Origin: Actinomadura alba
GTDB taxonomy: Bacteria; Actinomycetota; Actinomycetes; Streptosporangiales; Streptosporangiaceae
Direction of reading: 5' to 3'
Length of the DNA: 64,000 nucleotides
NCBI RefSeq assembly: GCF_014323705.1
Contig: NZ_JABVEC010000005.1
Coordinates: forward strand, 1-64,000
The position numbers and the translations under genes were made by a program. Positions 42,567-51,143 of this stretch are shown here, one piece after another. Every line of letters starts with the position of its first letter. The first letter of the stretch is position 1. The notes under the pieces are model-generated. The model searched no databases. It saw only the letters and a program-made list of their open reading frames with translations, and was not told the origin of the DNA.

Positions 42567-44879
42567 CTAAAGGAGGTCATCATCGTCGCCCGTACTGAAT
42601 GATTTGTATAGTGATGCTATGTCTATTTCCTCGAACTCAGGCGAACCTGCCTTTTCTGAGACCGAATTCTCTGGACCGCCTAGGAGGCCTAGTGATTCAA
42701 CTCTATCTTTAGCAGCTTGAAAGTGCGGAAAGATCTGCCCAGGATTCGGGAATCTCTCCAAATACTCAAACAGATCGTCTATAGCTACGTCCCAATCAGG
42801 CTCTCTGGTGATCTCTGCGAGCCCTTCGAGCCACTCTTGTGCCGTTTCTTGAAGAGTCTCTTCAATGCGACTTAGCGTTTCGTTGGTTGCGGTGAATCCA
42901 TTCCTATAGATGATGCGATCAGCTTCCCAGGCCCCGAACCACTCATCTGATGTATTAAAGAGCCAAGAATCCAATTTGCCAGCAACGAGCCCTTCTGACC
43001 TAATCATCTTATCTACGGCTATGCCATCACTAACGCACATGTGTGCCATGTTCACATAATCGGCCAAGGTTTCTATCAGTCTAGGATCCAAAACTTCGAT
43101 GTCAAAATCGATGCTTAGAATTTTGTCCCCCGTATATTCTGCAAGCTCGGACAGTTGATAGTCTAGAGAAATCTCCAATGTCGTTATAGCGCGAACGATA
43201 ATTGCCTCCTCGTCGGTCCAGTCATCCATAAGCCCTCGCCAGAACGTGGGGGCCGACGTAAAGGTCCGGATAGAAGCGGCAGATAGTTCTTCCCGATAGG
43301 GAGTCAAGTAGTCAGGTTCAGGCTCAATCGATCGAGGTTCGCCTATTCGATAAAGAGCCGCTATCTGCTCGAAGTGTATTGCAGATATGAGTAGAGCGTA
43401 GATTGACCTGTCATCTGACCTAACGTGGGCCTCCATATAATCCCGAATCGATGGATTATGGTACATAACTAGGTCTGTATCGCCAGGCCATGGGGGCTTG
43501 AGCATCGTTCCTTGTGTTATCTTCAGTGCTCTTTTAAAGGCTCGATCGTCGAGTGTTTCACCAAGTGCTATAAGGAATTTGGTCAGTGCATTGTAGAGAT
43601 CGTATATCCTAACCGGCTGGCTGAGCGTCAGGAGAACCATGAGCAGATAGGAGCACGTTGGTTCGACCTGGTGCTGAATAATGTGATCCCATATGCCTGC
43701 AGGGTGATCTAGTGCTGCTAGCACTCGCTTGCGGACGAACTTCCCGTCCTCTCCAAGGCTTTCCGACACGGCTAGACTCTGCTGTATCAGCCTAGGACTA
43801 AAGTTCGGGTGATCAATTATCTCGGCATATGCGTCCTCGTTCGCAAAGGCTCGTCGCACCTCGGGTGATAGGTTCGTAAAGAAGAGATGGTTGTAGAGGA
43901 TTTTTGCTCGGATCGGCCTCGTATAACTCTCTATTGAGACAATGCAATTCCAAGGGCTAAAGTCTTGCCTCGCCAGAGGTTCGTAATTAATCCGTGCTTG
44001 CTCGAGTAGATACTCTCGCGTAGTAAGAATCAACCTCTTATTTGGACTCTTGCTAATCAGTGCAAAGAGCTTTATTAGCCTAGCGTCCTCGTTCTTCGAA
44101 AACTTCTCCTGTAGGGAGGTCTGGCCCAGGAAGTCGTCAAAGTAAAATACCTGATGCTGACTGTCATTCCACAGTGCGTATATCTCGTCCACACTTTTTG
44201 CAACGTCAAATATCGCCCATTCCTTAGAGGCATAGACGGCAAGAAGGATATTGGCGAGTGTAGTCTTCCCGATGCCAGGGATGCCTACTATCAGACAGAC
44301 TCTCCGTCGCTCTAGTAGGTCGCGCGCTCTTTCCAAAGTCTCATTGGGAACATAGGTTATCGCTGACTCGTGTGCGTCGGTCAGGAGATAAGCGGAACGA
44401 GTCAGCGCTTCCCTGTTTATCACTCCCTGGAGTACCGAAGTACTGCTGAGCCACAGTCTGAAATGCCGTTTAACTATCTCTGGCCTTGAGCGCAGTTCGC
44501 TTACGATCTCATCTATGCCGTAGATATCGCCTGGTCCAATTACATACGGCGCAAGGATTTCACAAAGAGTGTCTTTTGCTGAGCGGGATAGAGAGGCCGT
44601 CGTTGCGAGGATGTATCTATTAGGCTTAAGGGTAGCGACCTTTGGCTTTTCTTTGGTTTTGATGTGACGAATAAGCGCTCTTGCCCCTGAGTGCATCCAA
44701 TGCTTGCACTGGATGACTATATCGGCACTTCCTGGCATTGACGCGTAGCGAATATCAATGCCAGCATCTGGGCCCCGCGTAAATATTTCCAGCCTGACGT
44801 CGAGCTTTGCTTCAAAAAGGTCCTTGCATAGAAGTTCAAAGTCGACATCCGTCAGGCGCCCGACATCGATTGAATCCAA
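42567..44879 (-). CDS. PD-(D/E)XK nuclease-STAND NTPase fusion (putative anti-phage defence protein)
   Basis: The 770-residue protein starts at TTG 44879 with AAGG about 6 nt upstream. Residues 11-100 form an Mrr-like restriction endonuclease fold: GPDAGIDI (Asp42) and IVIQCKHW (Gln57, Lys59), the D-QxK form of the catalytic site. A P-loop ATPase follows, with Walker A GIPGIGKTT (199-207) and Walker B VFYFDD (244-249), then ILTTRE sensor-like sequence, the layout of nSTAND3-type NTPases. The remaining 450 residues are alpha-helical and probably sense a trigger. The gene is far more AT-rich than its surroundings, indicating recent transfer. It lies 38 bp after the flavoprotein gene on the same strand. 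By analogy with Avs-type STAND nucleases, defence is likely but inferred. Confidence 0.85.
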   Translation of the reverse strand: MDSIDVGRLTDVDFELLCKDLFEAKLDVRLEIFTRGPDAGIDIRYASMPGSADIVIQCKHWMHSGARALIRHIKTKEKPKVATLKPNRYILATTASLSRSAKDTLCEILAPYVIGPGDIYGIDEIVSELRSRPEIVKRHFRLWLSSTSVLQGVINREALTRSAYLLTDAHESAITYVPNETLERARDLLERRRVCLIVGIPGIGKTTLANILLAVYASKEWAIFDVAKSVDEIYALWNDSQHQVFYFDDFLGQTSLQEKFSKNEDARLIKLFALISKSPNKRLILTTREYLLEQARINYEPLARQDFSPWNCIVSIESYTRPIRAKILYNHLFFTNLSPEVRRAFANEDAYAEIIDHPNFSPRLIQQSLAVSESLGEDGKFVRKRVLAALDHPAGIWDHIIQHQVEPTCSYLLMVLLTLSQPVRIYDLYNALTKFLIALGETLDDRAFKRALKITQGTMLKPPWPGDTDLVMYHNPSIRDYMEAHVRSDDRSIYALLISAIHFEQIAALYRIGEPRSIEPEPDYLTPYREELSAASIRTFTSAPTFWRGLMDDWTDEEAIIVRAITTLEISLDYQLSELAEYTGDKILSIDFDIEVLDPRLIETLADYVNMAHMCVSDGIAVDKMIRSEGLVAGKLDSWLFNTSDEWFGAWEADRIIYRNGFTATNETLSRIEETLQETAQEWLEGLAEITREPDWDVAIDDLFEYLERFPNPGQIFPHFQAAKDRVESLGLLGGPENSVSEKAGSPEFEEIDIASLYKSFSTGDDDDLL

Positions 44880-44917
44880 TTTGACCTTCTCTGATCACAG
44901 GGACTCGAATAGGTGAA

Positions 44918-45466
44918 TTATGTGAGTGCTTTTTCGACTTCTTTTAGTGCGTGGTGCCAAGGGAAGGTTGCAACATGCTGATCCCCGGTTCCCGGAGCAT
45001 GTGGCTGGAAATCTGGCTGATTTGAACTAAGCCAAACCCCTTCACCCTGAAGCTGGCTAATAGATTGCTTGAAAGCAAGGCGTGAAGCTAGTGCGGAGTT
45101 CACAAATGGAAGGACGGCCACGGGTACCCCTAGGCCGACAACTTCGGCGAGGATGCCTAGGGCGTAGGTGTCGCTGATTCCGTTGGCCCATTTGTTGATG
45201 GTGTTGTAGGTGGCGGGGGCGACGATGATGGCGTCGGCTTTGGGTGAGCGGGGTTCGTCTGGCTTGCGGTATCGGCTGCGGACAGGGCGGCCGGTCTGGG
45301 TTTCAAGGAGGGGAACGTCGACGAAGTCCAGGGCCGATGGGGTGGCGATGATCTGGACGTCCCAGTCGCGCTGTTGGGCGAGGGTGACGAGCTTTCCGAC
45401 GTCGCTGGCGGGGCCTGCTGCGCACACGATGACGTAGAGCATCCGGCGGCGGTTGGCCTCGGTCAC
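44918..45466 (-). CDS. flavoprotein (phosphopantothenoylcysteine decarboxylase-like family)
   Basis: The 182-residue protein has the flavodoxin-like start RMLYVIVCAAGPASD, then IIVAPATYNTINKWANGISD, the HFCD signature region of FMN-binding decarboxylases such as Dfp/EpiD. The start GTG 45466 overlaps the stop of the upstream XRE regulator by 4 bp. Composition changes inside the gene: the 5' part is GC-rich like the regulator, and the last 200 bases resemble the AT-rich STAND gene. XRE-flavoprotein pairs are frequent in actinomycete accessory DNA; their substrate is unknown. Confidence 0.82.
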   Translation of the reverse strand: MTEANRRRMLYVIVCAAGPASDVGKLVTLAQQRDWDVQIIATPSALDFVDVPLLETQTGRPVRSRYRKPDEPRSPKADAIIVAPATYNTINKWANGISDTYALGILAEVVGLGVPVAVLPFVNSALASRLAFKQSISQLQGEGVWLSSNQPDFQPHAPGTGDQHVATFPWHHALKEVEKALT

Positions 45467-46935
45467 AGACGAACCCCGATCTCTGTGGTGAACTCCCTGA
45501 GCTGTCTTTTGATGCTAGGTGGGGACGTGGCCATGAGGTCACGCAATGTCCGGTGGACGGCTGGGCGTGCGGAGATCTCTTCGGGGGCTAGCTGGTGGGC
45601 GACGCGGATGATGTCGTGTGCCTTCTCGTGCTTGCCCCACTGGGTGAGGGCTCGTGAGGTGTCGATGAGAAGGGTGGCCTTGCGCTCGGTCAGGGGGATG
45701 CGGTCCAGGTCGATCCTGCGAGCTTCCTGGATGGCGGCTCCAGCATCGCCCAGTTGGAGGGCGATGTTGACGCGGTGGAGCTGAACGTTGGTGGGGCCGA
45801 ACGCGGTCCATCGGTAGTTGAAGTCCCCACCGAGTCGGTTACCGGCATCTTGGGCTTCATCAAGGAGGGTGGCGGCGGTGTGCCGGTCGCTACGTTGGCC
45901 GGCGGCGACGGCTCCGCGTAGGAGGAGTGAGCCGTAGACCGACAGGAAGTCGGGTGTGTGCTCGTTGGTGTCGTGGTCGATCTGCTGCGCGTAGGTGCTG
46001 GCGGTCTTGGTCGCTGCACCGTGGTGGCCGTCGTTCATCAGGGCGTGGGTGATGATGCGGGCGCTTGATCCGATGATCGTGAGGTCCTGGCTGTTGCGTG
46101 CTGCCTGCATGCTGCGGTCGGCGGCGATCCATGCCAGGCCGTCATGGTCGAGTTTGAGCAGGATGCTCGCCGCGACGTGGTGGGCTTCGGCCGAGAGTCC
46201 TTCGGCTTGGAGGCGCGTGTCGCCCTCGTAGGTGGCGCATGCGTTCCGGAGGTCGGCGAGGAGCTGTGGTAGGGAGTTGATGACCGTGGAGTACCGGCAG
46301 TCCTGGTAGTTGCGCTTGGCGGTGGCGACGGCGGTGTCCAGTCGGTCCATGCTGAGCGTGGTGGAGCCTGGTTTGCTGCTGATGCCGGGGTATCCGGCGA
46401 GAGCGGCAGCGAATGCCTCGACACCTTGCAGGGGTGCGCCGTCTCCGGGTAGGTCGGCGAGGATCGCGCTGAACATGCTCGCCCCGGCGAGCTTGGTGAA
46501 GCTCCTCCTGCGCAAGGGGTCCCCTTCCTCCCTGACGTCGGGATCTACGTCTAGGGAACCCACAAACACGGGGGGAGCCAAGTCCGCGGGATCATCCCGG
46601 GGTGTGATGACCGTCGCGTTCACAGAGGGCGGCAGGGTGAACATGCGCGGTGCCAGGCCCAGAGTCATGCGGGCGGCGTCCGGCATCTCCAGGCCGTCCG
46701 CGATGCGCTCGAAGACCTCCAGAGTGAGGACCTGGCGCCCGCCCTTCATGGTCTCGCTGACCTTGCCCTGCGTCATTCCACAGAGAATCGCTATCTGCGT
46801 TTGGCTGGCTCCGGCGTATTGCCGCAAAAGGTGAAACAAGCGGCCAATGTCGCGCTCGCGTAGAGCTTCGAGGGTCTGTGGACGCTGCCAGAGGGAATCC
46901 GGGATCACGATCGGGTCTGTAGCCCGTCCCGGCAT
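45463..46935 (-). CDS. XRE-family regulator with C-terminal TPR-like repeats
   Basis: ATG 46935 is chosen because AAGGAGT lies 6 nt upstream, giving 490 residues. Residues about 30-85 form a helix-turn-helix (LLRQYAGASQTQIAILCGMT, then QGKVSETMKGGRQVL). The long C-terminal part consists of helical repeats of the tetratricopeptide kind (ATLLDEAQDAGNRLGG, KATLLIDTSRALTQWGKHEKA). Actinomycete proteins of this shape often respond to small ligands or peptides. It is divergent from three mini-genes across a perfect 19-bp inverted repeat, a likely autoregulatory operator. Confidence 0.85.
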   Translation of the reverse strand: MPGRATDPIVIPDSLWQRPQTLEALRERDIGRLFHLLRQYAGASQTQIAILCGMTQGKVSETMKGGRQVLTLEVFERIADGLEMPDAARMTLGLAPRMFTLPPSVNATVITPRDDPADLAPPVFVGSLDVDPDVREEGDPLRRRSFTKLAGASMFSAILADLPGDGAPLQGVEAFAAALAGYPGISSKPGSTTLSMDRLDTAVATAKRNYQDCRYSTVINSLPQLLADLRNACATYEGDTRLQAEGLSAEAHHVAASILLKLDHDGLAWIAADRSMQAARNSQDLTIIGSSARIITHALMNDGHHGAATKTASTYAQQIDHDTNEHTPDFLSVYGSLLLRGAVAAGQRSDRHTAATLLDEAQDAGNRLGGDFNYRWTAFGPTNVQLHRVNIALQLGDAGAAIQEARRIDLDRIPLTERKATLLIDTSRALTQWGKHEKAHDIIRVAHQLAPEEISARPAVHRTLRDLMATSPPSIKRQLREFTTEIGVRL

Positions 46936-46978
46936 CGCAACTCCTTCTTGACCGGTCGTAACCGTACGTTGCGAGCGT

Positions 46979-46997
46979 ATATCCCGTCGCGGGATAT
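46979..46997. promoter_or_regulatory. perfect inverted repeat, candidate XRE operator
   Basis: ATATCCCG-TCG-CGGGATAT lies 43 bp upstream of the XRE start and 46 bp upstream of the divergent mini-gene. Eight-bp perfect arms and its position fit a dimeric XRE repressor site controlling both directions. Confidence 0.7.
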
Positions 46998-47043
46998 CGC
47001 CCGGGAATGGGTTCGTGGGCCTGAATGGTCGATGTTGGGCTGT

Positions 47044-47223
47044 ATGGCGAGCGATCGAGCAGACGAGAACACTCCGTGCCGGTCCTGTGGTGGGCGTGGG
47101 TGGAAGTTCCGTCATCCGCGTCGGGCCGTGCTGGTGGGGCTACCGGGCTCGACTCCGGGTCCGGAGGTGCGGCGGGTGCCGTGTTCGTGGTGTCGGCCTG
47201 GTCGAGGGGATCAGGTGGCGTGA
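47044..47223 (+). CDS. 59-residue zinc-finger-like protein
   Basis: MASDRADENTPCRSCGGRGWKF begins the protein in two blocks, and a second cysteine pair (VPCSWCRPGRG) follows. CxxCGGxG and CxxCxGxG-like motifs resemble DnaJ-type zinc ribbons. Its stop overlaps the next start (TGATG). It is the first of three coupled small genes divergent from the XRE regulator. Confidence 0.62.
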   Translation: MASDRADENTPCRSCGGRGWKFRHPRRAVLVGLPGSTPGPEVRRVPCSWCRPGRGDQVA

Positions 47224-47525
47224 TGTGCGGTGAGACGAGCAAGGATCGGGAGTTGCGGCTCCTGGGTGATCTGTGCGTGGCGCTGGCCAAGCTGGGATAC
47301 CCGGGGATTCAGTTCCGGGATGCGCTGCCGGGGTTGATCGTGAGCGCGAACCGCGACGGCTCGGGCGGCGCAGCGGCGTACGTGGTGATTCATCACGGGG
47401 CGCGGTTCTCGTGGTGGTCGGTGCAGCATCATCACCCGGTCGATGATGTCGATGGAGCGGCCCAGGCGATCGTGGAGTTCCTTCGCCGGAAGCCTTCCGG
47501 TGCTGGCGGGGAGCCGGGGTCATGA
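47223..47525 (+). CDS. 100-residue hypothetical protein
   Basis: ATG 47223 overlaps the upstream stop by one base. The protein has a helical start (RELRLLGDLCVALAKLGYPG) then a beta-rich segment (GLIVSANRDGSGGAAAYVVI, FSWWSVQHHHPVDD) and a short helix. No family recognised. It is translationally coupled on both sides. Confidence 0.6.
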   Translation: MCGETSKDRELRLLGDLCVALAKLGYPGIQFRDALPGLIVSANRDGSGGAAAYVVIHHGARFSWWSVQHHHPVDDVDGAAQAIVEFLRRKPSGAGGEPGS

Positions 47526-47818
47526 TGCCTCGATCACGCTCGGCCGTCGTGGCCGCTCAGGTACAGATGACTCGGCCGGGGTGGGTGGTCATCTGGTCGC
47601 CCTGGCGGCGGATGCTGACCGCGTTCGCTTGTTTCGCGCCTGATCCGGTAGTGATCGATGAGCCGACGCCTGAGCGGTTAGTGGACCAGATGCGGCTGAC
47701 GGAGCTGGCTTATGCCCGTGCGGCCGGACACGGCGTGTTCGCCTCATCGAACGTTGGCGTTGAGCGGGGAGGCCGCTGGTTCGGTTCTGTGGATGGTGCC
47801 CACGCCGGAGGGCGGTAG
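47522..47818 (+). CDS. 98-residue hypothetical protein
   Basis: ATG 47522 overlaps the upstream stop by 4 bp (ATGA); ATG 47525 is equally possible. Residues about 20-40 are aromatic and moderately hydrophobic (GWVVIWSPWRRMLTAFACF), followed by a polar helical region. No family recognised. It ends the mini-gene operon. Confidence 0.5.
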   Translation: MMPRSRSAVVAAQVQMTRPGWVVIWSPWRRMLTAFACFAPDPVVIDEPTPERLVDQMRLTELAYARAAGHGVFASSNVGVERGGRWFGSVDGAHAGGR

Positions 47819-48195
47819 GCATGGGGGTGGTCTGGTTTCTGGACGTGTACGCGCCAGTGAGTGGTGCGGGCGGCGTGCGCTTTTGTCGTCTGGGGCAGGG
47901 GAAGGCCCAGGCGATGTCGTAGGGCCCGGTGACCGCCGGAGCAACGGGACCGGGCCGTACGACTCCACAGCGCGGCGGTGCGGATGCATCGGTCTCACAC
48001 CCCCGGAGACCGATTCCCGCACCGCCGCGCGCCCCTCCGCCCAGCGATGGCGGCACCTTCGCGCGTTCGTCGATCTGTGGCGCCTGCACAGTGATGCTCA
48101 TCCTCACGGGATGTGGTGACCCCCGACCTGCGGTCCTGCTCACTCCAGCAGGTAGAGGCGCGGGACAGCGGAACAGGGCGGCACACGCCTGACGG
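47819..48195. other. non-coding right end of the accessory region
   Basis: Apart from the long hairpin at 47970-48030, this 377-base stretch has no supported gene. It ends where the groEL leader repeat begins at 48196. Confidence 0.5.
47970..48030. terminator. long two-part hairpin after the mini-gene operon
   Basis: GCGCGGCGGTGCGG (47970-47983) pairs perfectly with 48017-48030. Inside it ATCGGTCTC pairs with 48006-48014, leaving a 9-nt loop. This is the strongest predicted structure in the accessory region; it may terminate the mini-gene operon or be a structured RNA. Confidence 0.65.
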
Positions 48196-48298
48196 AGGTG
48201 TCGGCGGCGTGTCGCCAGGTCAGCCAGAGAGTGACCAGGCTGAGGACATCGGGCCTGGTGGGGCGGGGTCCCGCTTGCACTCGACCAAGGAGAGTGCT
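48196..48298. repeat. downstream copy of the duplicated groEL-leader segment
   Basis: This is the partner of 40044-40146 (5 mismatches in the first 101 positions). Here the CIRCE element is close to consensus and is followed by groEL, so this copy is probably the functional one. Confidence 0.95.
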
Positions 48299-48334
48299 AA
48301 ACAGTCGTTGGCACTCTAATGTGGAGAGTGATAA
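48274..48334 (+). promoter_or_regulatory. two tandem CIRCE operators (HrcA sites) upstream of groEL
   Basis: CIRCE consensus is TTAGCACTC-N9-GAGTGCTAA. Site 1 reads CTTGCACTC-N9-GAGTGCTAA at 48274-48300. Site 2 reads TTGGCACTC-N9-GAGTGATAA at 48308-48334. Both are 9-nt-spaced inverted repeats, lying 130-190 bp upstream of the groEL start, and should be bound by the heat-shock repressor HrcA. Confidence 0.88.
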
Positions 48335-50089
<1,755 letters not shown>

Positions 50090-50107
50090 GTCCATTCCTT
50101 CTGCTCC

Positions 50108-50146
50108 GTAAAAGGGGGGCGGTCCCGTTCAGGGGCCGCCCCCTTA
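50108..50146 (+). terminator. terminator after groEL
   Basis: GTAAAAGGGGGGCGGTCC pairs with GGGGCCGCCCCCTTAC around a short loop, giving a long GC-rich stem ending in a short T run. Confidence 0.8.
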
Positions 50147-50312
50147 CGCGTACGTCGAGGCGGCTGGGAGATGAGCCGCGCTCCGCGGACGTCACCGTTC
50201 ACCGCCACTGGTGAGCCCCGCCCGGTGGTCGAACCGGCCGCGATCCATACGCGTTCCGATCGATGCGGCGCTTCGGGTTTAGCCGGATGGTCCTGCGCGG
50301 TACGTTCCGTGC

Positions 50313-50669
50313 GTGCAGGGACCGTCCAGGTACACCAACGGCTGGTGGGTATCCCCGGCGATACCCACCACGGCGAACTGCACGCTGGCGCTGCTCTGGG
50401 GCTTCTCCGGCTTCGGCGGATGGGGCGAGTCGGCCTTCTGCGCCGGCGACGCCATCCGTGATCCGCATTGCGTCGCCCGGTTCGGCGACGCGGTCGCCGT
50501 CTCGCTGGTGCCCGCGGCGGTCGCCGCCGCCATCGCGCTCGCCGCGTGGATGCTGCCGCGGATCCGCCGCGATGATGCCCGGCTTGATCGGGCGCTCACG
50601 ATCTCGGCGCTCGTGTGGTTCGCCGCCGTGACCGTGCTGTTCGTCGGCGGGCTGCTCGCCAAGGCCTGA
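50313..50669 (+). CDS. small membrane protein, two to three helices
   Basis: GTG 50313 opens a 118-residue frame with hydrophobic segments at about 25-40, AVSLVPAAVAAAIALAAWML and ALVWFAAVTVLFVGGLLA. It has a Cys-containing loop (AFCAGDAIRDPHCVARF). No family recognised. It follows groEL after its terminator and converges on the NUDIX gene. Confidence 0.65.
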   Translation: MQGPSRYTNGWWVSPAIPTTANCTLALLWGFSGFGGWGESAFCAGDAIRDPHCVARFGDAVAVSLVPAAVAAAIALAAWMLPRIRRDDARLDRALTISALVWFAAVTVLFVGGLLAKA

Positions 50670-50725
50670 CCGGGCCGGGCAGGCGGTGGATCAGAGCGTC
50701 GTGGCAGGGAAGGGCAGGCGGTGGG

Positions 50726-51139
50726 TCAGAGCGTCGTGGCCGGGCCGCCGAGCAGATGGTGCCGCTCGGCGAGGTCGAGGGCGAGCCGCCCGGCCGGGGC
50801 CAGCAGCTCACGCTCGTCCGGGCCGACCAGGACGACCTCGTCCACCTCTCCGCTCGGCGCGAGAAGGCCGGTGTGGACTCCGGCGAAGCAGGCCATGCGC
50901 ACCCGGACGCCGTCCGGCTGGTCGTGCGCCGGCGCCTCGACGACGCCCAGTGGGCGGACGGAGGCGGGCGTCAGCTCGACGCCGAGCTCCTCGCGAACCT
51001 CCCGGGACACGGCGGTGAGGTCGTCCTCGCCCGGCTCGCGCTTCCCGCCGGGCAGATAGAGCAGGTCACGGCCGCGGGCCCGTACCGCGAGCATCCGGCC
51101 GTCGACGGCGTGCACCCACGCCACCACGTCGAGCATCAT
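50726..51139 (-). CDS. NUDIX hydrolase
   Basis: The 137-residue protein has a complete Nudix box at residues 32-54 (GKREPGEDDLTAVSREVREE, then LG), the metal-binding motif for pyrophosphate hydrolysis of nucleotide derivatives. ATG 51139 is used; ATG 51136 follows directly. It starts 4 bp after the XPB helicase gene ends, so the two are cotranscribed. Confidence 0.88.
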   Translation of the reverse strand: MMLDVVAWVHAVDGRMLAVRARGRDLLYLPGGKREPGEDDLTAVSREVREELGVELTPASVRPLGVVEAPAHDQPDGVRVRMACFAGVHTGLLAPSGEVDEVVLVGPDERELLAPAGRLALDLAERHHLLGGPATTL

Positions 51140-51143
51140 CGGC

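Noticed and set aside
38281..48195. Complete integrative element or prophage
   Set aside because: No integrase, transposase, replication or structural gene was found, and the flanking repeats are not at a tRNA gene.
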